A stretch of 64,000 nt of DNA. Origin: Chloroherpetonaceae bacterium. GTDB lineage: Bacteria; Bacteroidota; Chlorobiia; Chlorobiales; Thermochlorobacteraceae. Where the stretch lies: assembly GCA_033763895.1 (NCBI GenBank), contig JANRJQ010000014.1, forward strand, positions 1 to 64,000, written 5' to 3'. The notes under the pieces were generated by a model, which did not search any database, was not told the DNA's origin, and saw nothing but the letters and a program-made list of their open reading frames with translations. How positions within the stretch are numbered: position 1 is the stretch's first letter; the number at the start of each line of letters is the position of its first letter. The position numbers and the translations under genes are program-made. This document shows positions 44,540 through 53,465 of the stretch, piece by piece.

Positions 44540-45871
44540 ATGCCCAACGCTTTTTTTAAGAAGCTTTTTGCGTTGATTTTATTTACTTTTTCAATTTCAG
44601 ATTCGGGTCTTGCTCAGCAAGGGTCGATTTATTCGCGTTTTGGCTTAGGCGATATTCGCTATATGCCAAATTCTCGTACCAGCGGAATGGGGTTCGCGGG
44701 TTCATCATTTGATGATTCTCTTTATATCAATCGCTTAAACCCTGCTTCATTGGCATTTATCACCTCAACCCGTTTTTCTGGCGATTTCACTTATAACGGT
44801 TACCAAGCTACAACCGGTACTTCATCTTCTTATCAAGTGATGGCGGGTTTTGAGGGTTTAGGTTTTGCAGTTCCTGTTGGCCCAGCAGCAATTTCGACAG
44901 GCTTATATCCCTATTCATCAATGTCTTACTTTTACTCTGATCGAAGAAACTTTAATCCCTTGAATCTCCCGGATAGTTCAGTCGCATATGATTATTGGGA
45001 TAAAGGACGCGGCGGATTAAATCTAATACCTGTTGCTTTTGGTGTAACGGTGTTTGATAATCCTTCGATTGGGCGCGTTAATCTTGGTCTTTCATATAAT
45101 TTTGTTTTTGGCTTACTTGAGCGAACGGTTGAAAATTTATTTCCCCAAACTGATGAAATCGGGATTCGAACCGGACTTTTAAATTCAAGAAGAATCAATG
45201 AAGACAGAATTAATGGGCAAACCTTCACCATAGGGTTACATGCAGTTTCTCCAACAGGTTGGTTGTCTGAAAAAGGGACTGTCCTTTTCTCATTTGCATT
45301 TACTACTGCAAGCACGATGAGTGTTCGTAACCTTCAATCGAGTGTTTATTGGCTTCCCACAAGCCCTACAAGAGGGGTTAATTCATTAACCGTTGATACC
45401 GTTTCAACCTCTGATGGGGAAATCAATTTGCCTTCATCTTTATTATTTGCATTTGGTTATAAAACAGCTCGCTTTGGAATAGGGCTTGATGCACAATTTC
45501 AAAATTGGTCTTCATTTACTTTTAGCGGTAATGATGTCTCGTATGCCAGAAATTCCTATCGAATTGGTGCGGGTATCGAGTTTTTTCCCTCGACCGAGTT
45601 TCGAAGCACGTTTTTTGAAAAAATGGCTTATCGTGCAGGCGTATTTTACAACCAGACTGAAATGGGTTTTTCGGGAGGCGCGGTAAACGAAATGGGATTC
45701 ACGGCCGGTGTTTCACTTCCGTTGCAAAACGAAATATCTCGAGCTGATATCAATTTTCTATTAGGCACACGCGGGGTTGCTGAAAATGGTTTTCTTAAAG
45801 AAACCATTTTTCGAGTAACGCTTTCGCTTAACTTTGGTGAAAAGTGGTTTATTGAAAGAACTATCGAATAA
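44540..45871 (+). CDS. Outer-membrane beta-barrel protein of unknown function
   Basis: The 443-residue protein has a signal peptide (hydrophobic segment FFKKLFALILFTFSISDSGLA) and then QQGSIYSRFGLGDIRYMPNSRTSGMGFAGSS, a periplasmic plug-like start typical of FadL/OmpP1-like barrels in Bacteroidota. It then shows many alternating beta-strands ending with LSLNFGEKWFIERTIE. It may be a hydrophobic-compound transporter or a PorV-like barrel, but this is not decidable here. A GTG seven codons upstream (44519) could also be the start. It ends at an 18-bp bidirectional terminator. It is 113 bp after the signal peptidase genes, so it may have its own promoter. Confidence 0.65.
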   Translation: MPNAFFKKLFALILFTFSISDSGLAQQGSIYSRFGLGDIRYMPNSRTSGMGFAGSSFDDSLYINRLNPASLAFITSTRFSGDFTYNGYQATTGTSSSYQVMAGFEGLGFAVPVGPAAISTGLYPYSSMSYFYSDRRNFNPLNLPDSSVAYDYWDKGRGGLNLIPVAFGVTVFDNPSIGRVNLGLSYNFVFGLLERTVENLFPQTDEIGIRTGLLNSRRINEDRINGQTFTIGLHAVSPTGWLSEKGTVLFSFAFTTASTMSVRNLQSSVYWLPTSPTRGVNSLTVDTVSTSDGEINLPSSLLFAFGYKTARFGIGLDAQFQNWSSFTFSGNDVSYARNSYRIGAGIEFFPSTEFRSTFFEKMAYRAGVFYNQTEMGFSGGAVNEMGFTAGVSLPLQNEISRADINFLLGTRGVAENGFLKETIFRVTLSLNFGEKWFIERTIE

Positions 45872-45884
45872 ATTTTTGGGGAAT

Positions 45885-45924
45885 AAATGAAGCAGGCGAA
45901 TCAAAAGATTCGCCTGCTTCATTT
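45885..45924. terminator. 18-bp perfect bidirectional terminator
   Basis: AAATGAAGCAGGCGAATC pairs perfectly with its complement around the loop AAAA, with T-rich flanks on both sides. It lies between the convergent outer-membrane protein gene and the ABC permease gene. Confidence 0.85.
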
Positions 45925-45955
45925 TAAATCATTTCGAATGTTCGATAGATTAGTT

Positions 45956-46831
45956 TTACCTACGAAGAAGCCTCAGTTGAGGAAGTGCAACAGCCAACAA
46001 TACAAAGAGAGCTGTAACAAGTTTTAAGTCAGTTTGATTCATCCCACTAATCAGCGCGAGACCAACAAGTAGTCTAAAGATTACCGCACCAACAATGACC
46101 GACATGAGAAGGCTTCCTATACTTTTCTTTTTTATCAACCCTACAATTGCTTCACCAATAATGACACTCGCCAAGCCGTAAACAATCGTGCCAGTTCCCA
46201 TATTAATATCCGAAAAGCCTTGATATTGACAAACCAAAGCCCCACAAAGCGCGATAATGGCATTGGATAACCCTATACCCACGACTTTCATGACATCGGT
46301 ATTAACGCCATTTGCGGAGATCATTATTTCATTATCTCCGGTGGCTCTCATCGCAAGACCAAAGTCGGTATGGAACAACAGCATTAAAAGTCCAGCGACG
46401 GTAAAGGCAAAAAGAAAGAAATAAATGAGTGCTGGAAATGGTTTTGGAAATGGCGCAATTTGTTCAATAAAAGTTAAAACTGTTTCAGGGACATTGAGTA
46501 AGGGGATGTTTGATCGCCCCATAATCCTTAGATTAATGGAGTAAAGTGCAGTTGTAACCAAAATTCCTGAAAGCAGCCCATTAATGCGGAATTTTGTGTG
46601 AATAAATCCGGTGACTGTTCCGGCAAAAAAACCGGAAAGTATTGCCACTAAAAGAGACATATAAGGACTTACGCCTGCAACCATTAGAGCCGCGGATACG
46701 CTTGCGCCCAAGGTAAGGCTTCCATCTGCGGTAATATCGGGAAAGTTATACACCCGCATTGTAATGAACACGCCCATTGCTAAAAAACCATAGCATAGGC
46801 CTAAAGTCGTTGAACCGAGCCAAAGCTCCAT
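45956..46831 (-). CDS. ABC transporter permease, TrpY-like/YtrF-type amino-acid or small-molecule family
   Basis: The 291-residue protein has about eight or nine membrane helices and the branched-chain/TrpY-like permease signatures: VYNFPDITADGSLTLGASVSA near the N-terminus and RATGDNEIMISANGVNTDVMK in the cytoplasmic coupling loop (about 170-190). In characterised relatives such permeases work with a substrate-binding lipoprotein and an ATPase in tryptophan or related uptake. Neither partner is adjacent here. The frame is open 24 codons further upstream; the ATG at 46831 gives the standard N-terminus. No Shine-Dalgarno is evident. Substrate is unknown. Confidence 0.75.
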   Translation of the reverse strand: MELWLGSTTLGLCYGFLAMGVFITMRVYNFPDITADGSLTLGASVSAALMVAGVSPYMSLLVAILSGFFAGTVTGFIHTKFRINGLLSGILVTTALYSINLRIMGRSNIPLLNVPETVLTFIEQIAPFPKPFPALIYFFLFAFTVAGLLMLLFHTDFGLAMRATGDNEIMISANGVNTDVMKVVGIGLSNAIIALCGALVCQYQGFSDINMGTGTIVYGLASVIIGEAIVGLIKKKSIGSLLMSVIVGAVIFRLLVGLALISGMNQTDLKLVTALFVLLAVALPQLRLLRR

Positions 46832-47019
46832 TGAAAAATATTCTAAACTGTTAATTAGGTAACCCGACCTGCGGGGTGTAATGCCATTTGAAAGATAATA
46901 CAAAAGCTTGGCAATACACGTTTCACTTATTTGAATTCATAACTAAAGAAACCTGTGGTTCAAGCAAAACTCCAAACTTCATATTCAGCACAAACTTCTT
47001 ATTCCCCAAATCTAATCTT

Positions 47020-47883
47020 CTAATAAAAGGTAAATGGTGTGGACATTTTTTGCCTTTGTTTTATATCCGGTTTTGGAAAAAATTCAACCGAAAACGGAAA
47101 TGAAAATTTTTTTTCGCCCATACGGAATGAGACGCGAACTTTTTGTAAATGAAGGTCAGGAAAAGGCAATTGAATTTTTCCATTAATAGAATAAGATGGC
47201 CGCAGTGTGGTTTTTCTTAGGTATGTAAAACGAACTCTTTCTCGTTCATTTTCCAAAACCATCCTTTTATTTTGAAATGAAGTTTCGTTCAACGCGCTTT
47301 CTGCTACTAATCGGCTTTGTGCCGCTTCGGATTCAATTCGTTGTAATTGGCGCGCTTTTTCTGTTTCGCGTGTTCTTTCTGCTGAAAGAGAATTTGAAAT
47401 TGAACTGACTACATCCGATGTTACATAAAGCATCGAATAAAAGGAGGTACGGCTGTTTTCAGTTTTGTAAGCCGCCTCAGCGGAAGCAAATCGCAAATCA
47501 TTTTCAAGAATTAATGTTTCGGGGTCATCGGCAACACTTCCTTTAGCCCAGCTGCTGTCGCTCATTTGATATTCATAAAAAAACTCTTGGGGAAGAGTAA
47601 GGATTTCTTGATTCGACATATTTATAAGTTCAACATCAAAAACACACTTCCCATTCGTTCCTCTTTCAAATGCCAGAATAATTTTAATGGTACTATCTCC
47701 CATCATTTGGAATCCTTGGCCTTGAAGCCATTTGATGTCACTCCCATTGGGTTTTAAGAGAGCGACTCTTTCGGGTGAGTAAACGGTATAGCATCCGTGA
47801 AGCAATAGGAGAAGAAAAAAGGAGATGATATGAGTTATACGGGAATTCAATGATGGTGTAAAATCGGTGTTGTGCTTAGGCAT
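47020..47883 (-). CDS. Predicted lipoprotein with coiled-coil segment
   Basis: I do not recognise this 287-residue protein. The N-terminus has a hydrophobic signal and lipobox LLLHGC (C31). A beta-rich domain covers roughly 35-115 (IKIILAFERGTNGKCVFDVELINMS). A long charged helical stretch follows (about 160-215, with RTRETEKARQLQRIESEAAQ) that could form a coiled coil. A second beta-rich end then runs to the C-terminus. It is 98 bp downstream of the DUF4397 gene's stop on the same strand but separated by that gene's terminator. Function unknown. Confidence 0.65.
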   Translation of the reverse strand: MPKHNTDFTPSLNSRITHIISFFLLLLLHGCYTVYSPERVALLKPNGSDIKWLQGQGFQMMGDSTIKIILAFERGTNGKCVFDVELINMSNQEILTLPQEFFYEYQMSDSSWAKGSVADDPETLILENDLRFASAEAAYKTENSRTSFYSMLYVTSDVVSSISNSLSAERTRETEKARQLQRIESEAAQSRLVAESALNETSFQNKRMVLENERERVRFTYLRKTTLRPSYSINGKIQLPFPDLHLQKVRVSFRMGEKKFSFPFSVEFFPKPDIKQRQKMSTPFTFY

Positions 47884-47925
47884 AAGAGGAAATTTTTATT
47901 TATTTAAAAATCAACCTCTTTAAAA

Positions 47926-47962
47926 AACAAAAGGCCTGCAAGATATGCAAGCCCTTTTGTTA
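47926..47962 (-). terminator. Terminator of the DUF4397 lipoprotein gene
   Basis: On the minus strand CAAAAGGGCTTGCA pairs (with a small bulge) with TGCAGGCCTTTTG around a five-base loop and is followed by a T-rich stretch. It lies about 20 bases after the stop at 47982. Confidence 0.75.
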
Positions 47963-47981
47963 ACTCTTAAATAAGATAGAC

Positions 47982-48758
47982 TTAGTCTGTTTTGTAATCA
48001 TAAACCAAAACGCCGTGAGAAAGGGGTTGACCGCCGCTGAAACCGCGGGCATAAATTGTATAGGCCTTACCTGCTTCAAAATTCACATTGCCAACATTCA
48101 AAACTTGGGTAAGCGTATTGGCTTGGCGAACTACTAAATTATAAGTTCCCGGTCTAACACTCGTGTAAATCTGCTGACTTGTGGCAATCGTTCTGCTAAA
48201 TGGACGGTTAACAAATAATCCTTGTGTTGCTAATGTATCTGTGCCAACTCTTGCAACTGTAACATTAGGTGCACCGGGAGCTAAATGAAAGAAGCGAACC
48301 AATGCAGTTGTATCAAGCGCAGTGGCAGATGGTAAGTTTAAATTATCAAATACAATTATCGGAGTAATTCTTCTTGTACTATCGGCATTTGCAACAGTAT
48401 CGGCAGCAAACACGGTATAGTTGAAATCAAATAAGTAGTTATCTCTCGACGAAATTAAGGTGTCTCTTAATGTACTCCTAAGAGAACTCAATGCTTGCGC
48501 ATTTCTATCAACAGGCACAACTTGAAGTACATTAAATCCTGCCTCAGTTGTCAGATATGGTGTCGTTCCAGTAAATGTAACACCAGACGCAATGTTTGTT
48601 CCATTAAGAAGCAAGTTAACTGCTGGTGCATTTGGGGAGGCATGAACAACGCGGATTTTTGTTTTGGTATCAAAAGAAGCTGGATCTTTTGAGCATGATG
48701 CTAAAAAGACAATCGTGAAGACGATGCTTAAGAATACCGAAAAAGTGCTTTTATTCAT
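47982..48758 (-). CDS. DUF4397 lipoprotein
   Basis: The 258-residue protein has a signal peptide and lipobox FLASC (C22), followed by two DUF4397-type beta domains. These begin with KIRVVHASPNAPAVNLLLNG and VRFFHLAPGAPNVTVARVGTD, the VRxxHxxPxAPxV signature repeated twice. Such lipoproteins are probably surface or periplasmic; their function is unknown. The gene is divergent from the ABC exporter gene across 186 bp and is not obviously part of an operon. Confidence 0.85.
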   Translation of the reverse strand: MNKSTFSVFLSIVFTIVFLASCSKDPASFDTKTKIRVVHASPNAPAVNLLLNGTNIASGVTFTGTTPYLTTEAGFNVLQVVPVDRNAQALSSLRSTLRDTLISSRDNYLFDFNYTVFAADTVANADSTRRITPIIVFDNLNLPSATALDTTALVRFFHLAPGAPNVTVARVGTDTLATQGLFVNRPFSRTIATSQQIYTSVRPGTYNLVVRQANTLTQVLNVGNVNFEAGKAYTIYARGFSGGQPLSHGVLVYDYKTD

Positions 48759-48944
48759 TGTTGTTTTATTTTATTTATGATGGTTAACATAGAAACCAAC
48801 CTTATTTCTAAAGTAATTTTAGTTTCTGGCAAACAAACCGTTTTGCGCTTGTATTTGTTGAAGTAAAAAGATAATAAAAATGTTCCGTTATTTTCAAATT
48901 TCCTTTTATCAAACTGCTGATAAAGAATAAACTATTTTTCATTT

Positions 48945-50756
48945 ATGGCCAAAAAAACAACAAGTGCCGACTTTCCAAAGACTAAAATCACAGTAGAAAC
49001 CCTTACTGCCGCGAAAGAGCTTATAACTTATTTTCTTCCTTATAAATGGAAATTTATTGCCGGTTTAGGGATGCTTATTATTTCAGGTGTTGCCGGCTTA
49101 GGGTTCCCGTACATTATGGGCAGACTTGTCGATGCAGCACTTTTGGGAAAAGGGTTTTGGATTTTTCATAGCATTAACTCCCTCGCATTGGTCTTAATGG
49201 CTTCGCTAGCACTTCAAGCAATCGGATCATTTTTTCAATCACTCTGGTTTGTTGAAGTTGGAGAAAGAAGTTTGGCAGATATCCGAAAAGACAGCTACAC
49301 GAAGCTCATTTCATTGCCGATGAGTTTTTTTGCTAATCGCAGAGTCGGCGAGCTCACAAGCCGCCTTACCGCAGACCTTGCTCAAATTCAAGAAACCTTT
49401 ACTTGGGTATTATCTCAATTGGTTCGGCAGATGCTTTTACTTGTTGGAGGTATTGCCCTTTTGCTTGTTACATCCTTTCATTTAACCGGAGTGATGCTTT
49501 CTTCATTTCCGATACTTATTGGTGTCGCGGTTTACTTTGGTCGTAAGATTCGGCAGCTTGCCAAAAGCTCACAAGATCAACTTGCAAATACAAATGTAAT
49601 CGTGGAAGAAACGCTTCAAGGCGTCATGAATGTCAAGGCATTTTCAAATGAAGGGTTTGAGGTTGGTCGTTATTCAACCAGCATTTCAGATTATGTCACA
49701 ATCGCAATGAAATCGGCGCGATTTCGTGCGGGGTTAGTATCATTTATCATTTTTGGGATTCTCGGCGCTGCTGTGCTTGTAATGTGGTTTGGCGCAAATC
49801 TTGTACAAACGGGCGAAATGACTGTTGGAGACTTAACTCAATTTCTGCTTTACACTACTTTTGTGGGTGCTGCGATGGGCAGTTTTGCTGAACTCTACAG
49901 TCAAGTTCAACGGACTTTAGGCGCTACGGAACGCATTCGAGAAATATTAAAAGAATCTCCCGAGCCGATTGTGTTGTCACAACCCCCTCAAAAAGTAGCC
50001 CGTCTCAATGGCATGCTTGAATTTCAGGAGGTTCGCTTTCGTTACCCCGCAAGACCTGAGATTGAAGTACTGAAAGGCATTTCATTTACAGCAAAGGCTG
50101 GAGAGCGCATTGCATTGGTTGGCCAAAGCGGTGCAGGAAAATCAACCATTGTCTCACTCATTCTCCAATTTTATAAACCAAGTTCTGGCCAAATCCTATT
50201 TGATGGAAAGCCTGCATCTTCGTTTGAACTTTCTGAGTTACGGTCTCAAATGGCTATTGTGCCACAAGACATCGTCCTTTTTGGGGGCACTATATTTGAA
50301 AACATTGCTTATGGAAAACCCGGTGCAAGTGACATTGAGGTTAAAGAAGCCGCAGCCAAAGCGAACGCACACGAGTTTATCTCTCAGTTTCCTGAAGGCT
50401 ATCAAACCGTTGTTGGGGAGCGTGGGATAAAGCTATCAGGAGGGCAACGTCAGCGTGTTGCGATTGCGCGTGCAATTCTTAAAAACCCCTCCATACTTAT
50501 TTTAGATGAAGCCACAAGTTCGCTTGATTCAGAATCTGAAAAACTTGTTCAAGAAGCTCTTGATGCGTTAATGAATAATCGGACTTCGATTGTTATTGCT
50601 CACCGGCTTTCAACCATTCGAAATGCCGATCGTATTATCGTGATGAAAGAAGGGATGGCTGTGGAAGCGGGTACACATGAAGAATTAATTCAAAAACCAA
50701 ACGGGATGTATCGAACACTTTCCGAACTTCAATTTGAGGCATCACTTGGGGAATAA
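48945..50756 (+). CDS. Type I ABC exporter (fused transmembrane and ATPase domains)
   Basis: The 603-residue half-transporter should act as a homodimer. Six membrane helices occupy about residues 30-320. The nucleotide-binding domain has Walker A GQSGAGKST near 393-401, Q-loop VPQDIVLF, the signature LSGGQRQRVAIARAI near 502, Walker B ILILDEATSSLD, and H-loop AHRLST. Similarity to MsbA and to eukaryotic TAP-like exporters suggests a lipid, lipopeptide or drug substrate; the substrate cannot be assigned. All catalytic motifs are intact, in contrast to the MlaF-like protein of this window. It ends at a 19-bp perfect bidirectional terminator. Confidence 0.93.
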   Translation: MAKKTTSADFPKTKITVETLTAAKELITYFLPYKWKFIAGLGMLIISGVAGLGFPYIMGRLVDAALLGKGFWIFHSINSLALVLMASLALQAIGSFFQSLWFVEVGERSLADIRKDSYTKLISLPMSFFANRRVGELTSRLTADLAQIQETFTWVLSQLVRQMLLLVGGIALLLVTSFHLTGVMLSSFPILIGVAVYFGRKIRQLAKSSQDQLANTNVIVEETLQGVMNVKAFSNEGFEVGRYSTSISDYVTIAMKSARFRAGLVSFIIFGILGAAVLVMWFGANLVQTGEMTVGDLTQFLLYTTFVGAAMGSFAELYSQVQRTLGATERIREILKESPEPIVLSQPPQKVARLNGMLEFQEVRFRYPARPEIEVLKGISFTAKAGERIALVGQSGAGKSTIVSLILQFYKPSSGQILFDGKPASSFELSELRSQMAIVPQDIVLFGGTIFENIAYGKPGASDIEVKEAAAKANAHEFISQFPEGYQTVVGERGIKLSGGQRQRVAIARAILKNPSILILDEATSSLDSESEKLVQEALDALMNNRTSIVIAHRLSTIRNADRIIVMKEGMAVEAGTHEELIQKPNGMYRTLSELQFEASLGE

Positions 50757-50770
50757 TTTTATTCTCATAA

Positions 50771-50810
50771 AAATCAAAAGCCCTCTTCAAATGAAGAGGG
50801 CTTTTGATTT
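50771..50810. terminator. 19-bp perfect bidirectional terminator
   Basis: AAATCAAAAGCCCTCTTCA pairs perfectly with its complement around a two-base loop AA, with A/T tracts on both sides. It serves the ABC exporter gene (plus) and the T9SS protein gene (minus). Confidence 0.85.
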
Positions 50811-50834
50811 GATTTATTGATGCCCACTTTTCCT

Positions 50835-53315
50835 TTATTTCACCAGAAGCATTTTTTTAACTGATGATTGTGAGCCCGTCGATAAACGGTAAAAATATAC
50901 CCCGCTTGAAATGTTTGATGCATTGAATGCAACTTCATATCGACCCGGTGATTGTCGATTATTGACCAAAGTGGCAACTTCTCTCCCTAAAACATCATAT
51001 ACTTTTAGGCTGACATTTTCGGTTGAAGCCAGTTGGTAGCGAATTGTTGTTGAAGGATTAAACGGATTCGGGTAATTTTGATCCAGTAAAAATTGATCGA
51101 CTTTTCTTTGATTTCGAGAAGTTGTTAAAGCGGGTTCAGAATCATCAGCAACGGCAAAGAGTCCCGGCGTTCTCATCCCAACTGCTGTGAGATACCCTTT
51201 GCTTCGAATGGTATTAACAGGTGTCCAAATCTTTTCTGTGGAATCATAGGCGATAATTAGCAATCTTTCGGGGTTCGCCACTTCCTTTAACATTTCAATT
51301 TTGATAGAAAGCCCAAATGTCACTTCATAGTTCGCTTTTGAATCAAAAGACAAATTCCACGCAAGGTCTGGATAGATTTTTCTGGGTTCAATTTCATTTC
51401 CATTTGCAAATGCTTTTCCTTTAATGTCTCTTGAAATAACTGGAATAGTTATCAGCTTTTCTACATTTATTGTTCCAATATTTTCGCTTTTACTTTCTTG
51501 AATCATTAGGTTGAAGTCCTCTTCAGGATAATTGAAAAGGCCCGTTAATGAATCTATTTGAAGATTTTTCCCTGATTGCGACCACACATCGTAAACCCTC
51601 GCCAGATGGAAGAAAACAGAAGCGAGCTCAAGGTCTGAAAGTGAACGGTTGTATAGCAATACATCACCAAGAAGGCCTTTGAAAACGGAATTATTCCCGC
51701 GAGCCAAGTAAGTATTATTGTAGTTGCTTGTGCTCAAATCAATTGAGGGTTCTTGTAAACATAGCCTGCCATTGGCGAAAATTTCTCCTGTTGTTTCCTT
51801 CTCTGATGCCGTTTGACGGAACGCAACGATACTAATCTCGCGACTTACAAATTCGAAATTAGGTGCAACATGTTTTACCGATTCAGAACCGTCGAATGTC
51901 GATCGAAAAATTTCTACCTTAAATAATTTTGACCCTTCCTCTCGGCCAAAGTCAAGGGTTGATTCAAAGTTCGATAAACCCATAATAGGAGATGAGCTAT
52001 TGATAAAGTTTAAGTCAGGTGCCACCACAGAAAAAAATGTAAGCCCGCTCTTGGCTTGAAATTGAACTTTTGAAGGGGCACGGTAAGCGAATTGGCTTTC
52101 AGTAAAGTCAATGAGTTGTCCGGGCTGATTTTGTTGTTTTCCTTCAAGTCTTGCCGGTTGTGCGTTATTTGTAAACCGCAAGTCGTTCATTTCAAGGGAT
52201 GCATTATTGCCATTGCCCGAGAGATCATACCAGAAGTAATACTGAAGGGCAGAATTTGAAACAAGCCCGTAGGAGGGAAGATAGTAAGCAGAAAGGCCCG
52301 AGAGAGGAACAGGGGCGTGAATCATTGCGAAAGGGCTTCTTGTGTGAAACTCGTTGCTGCTTGCTGAAAAATAAAAGAATAACGATTGATAAAACGGAAT
52401 CTGATCAATTACTTTTCCAAATATGAATGGCTCTTTGGTACTAAAAATTTCTGGATTTAAATCAATCACGTTTTCAAACTTAAAGGTCGGGCTTGTTAGT
52501 AATTGAAAGGTCTGTGGCAGTTGCCCTGTTGGAGAAATAGAAGTATTTGCTTGAGCAAAATTTGTATTCAAGCTATCTGAGAATGGATTTGATAAAGTTG
52601 GTTGTGTTCCATAAAATCGATAACAGGTTTGGCGAGGAATCTCTGCAAACTCGTTTTTAAAAACATCGTTGTAAATCGGTTTCGCGGTTTCGGTTATCAC
52701 CGTCATGAAAGACTTCGCCTCTGAGAGACCAACCAATACGCCGCTTTCTTGCGGCTGAATATTGTCGCCATATCGATATTCAATTCGATTTTCATTTTCA
52801 TAAAGCAAAACTTGAAATCGTGAATATGGACGTGATTCGCTATTTGGGAGTCTTACTTTCCACTCGATGACACAGATGCCATTTCCTCTTGAGCCCTTAT
52901 AAAAATGGCCAACATATCCTTCGCTTGAAGTAATAAAATTTGAAAGCAAGGGAGCGAGAAGAAATCGATTTGAGGGTGCTTTAAACTCATTTTTCAATAC
53001 AGATCCAATTTCTATTGGCTGTTCTCCAAACCCTAAAGAGCCACCGGTTGAAATTGAAATTTTGGAAAAAATGACGCCTGCGTAGGTGAACGAGAATCCT
53101 ATATCAATGTTTGAAACAACCTTTTCGTCTGCACCCGATTGAATATCCAGAATAAAATCAACGGTATCCTCAAGTGCAATATTATTGGCTTTGATTAATG
53201 GATAGGATTGTGGTGTGATTTGTGCATTTGCAGTTTCTATTGAAAACAAAATTACAATCGTGAGTAATACTGCTTTCAATTCAAATTCAAATTTACTGAT
53301 TTGACGCTGTTTCAT
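50835..53315 (-). CDS. Large secreted surface protein with a LamG-like domain and type A T9SS sorting domain
   Basis: The 826-residue protein has a signal peptide ending in ANAQ (about residue 32), and an N-terminal beta-rich region (about 40-230). A concanavalin/LamG-like domain lies near 370-600 (WYDLSGNGNNASLE, then a SGLTFFSVVAPD strand). The C-terminal type IX secretion domain begins LLDQNYPNPFNPSTTIRYQL with VYDVLGREVATLVN, then FNASNISSGVYFYRL. Proteins with this domain are exported by the T9SS and attached to the surface. The longer frame begins 28 codons upstream without support, so the ATG at 53315 was chosen. Ligand or enzymatic function is not visible. Confidence 0.85.
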   Translation of the reverse strand: MKQRQISKFEFELKAVLLTIVILFSIETANAQITPQSYPLIKANNIALEDTVDFILDIQSGADEKVVSNIDIGFSFTYAGVIFSKISISTGGSLGFGEQPIEIGSVLKNEFKAPSNRFLLAPLLSNFITSSEGYVGHFYKGSRGNGICVIEWKVRLPNSESRPYSRFQVLLYENENRIEYRYGDNIQPQESGVLVGLSEAKSFMTVITETAKPIYNDVFKNEFAEIPRQTCYRFYGTQPTLSNPFSDSLNTNFAQANTSISPTGQLPQTFQLLTSPTFKFENVIDLNPEIFSTKEPFIFGKVIDQIPFYQSLFFYFSASSNEFHTRSPFAMIHAPVPLSGLSAYYLPSYGLVSNSALQYYFWYDLSGNGNNASLEMNDLRFTNNAQPARLEGKQQNQPGQLIDFTESQFAYRAPSKVQFQAKSGLTFFSVVAPDLNFINSSSPIMGLSNFESTLDFGREEGSKLFKVEIFRSTFDGSESVKHVAPNFEFVSREISIVAFRQTASEKETTGEIFANGRLCLQEPSIDLSTSNYNNTYLARGNNSVFKGLLGDVLLYNRSLSDLELASVFFHLARVYDVWSQSGKNLQIDSLTGLFNYPEEDFNLMIQESKSENIGTINVEKLITIPVISRDIKGKAFANGNEIEPRKIYPDLAWNLSFDSKANYEVTFGLSIKIEMLKEVANPERLLIIAYDSTEKIWTPVNTIRSKGYLTAVGMRTPGLFAVADDSEPALTTSRNQRKVDQFLLDQNYPNPFNPSTTIRYQLASTENVSLKVYDVLGREVATLVNNRQSPGRYEVAFNASNISSGVYFYRLSTGSQSSVKKMLLVK

Positions 53316-53411
53316 AGAAAACCGAAGATTCTTTTGATAGGAAAAATATTTTAAAGCTATACTGAAAATTGAAACTTTGAAATGACCTTCCTCACCCACA
53401 TTGACCGGTGT

Positions 53412-53450
53412 AAAAAAAAAAGAAGCCCTTTCAGACTTCTTTTTTTTTGA
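53412..53450 (-). terminator. Terminator of the acetyl-CoA synthetase gene
   Basis: On the minus strand a 6-bp stem (GAAGTC with GGCTTC, one G-T pair) is extended by long A- and T-runs on each side (about nine each). It lies about 25 bases after the stop at 53466. Confidence 0.8.
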
Positions 53451-53465
53451 GAATAAATCGATTGG

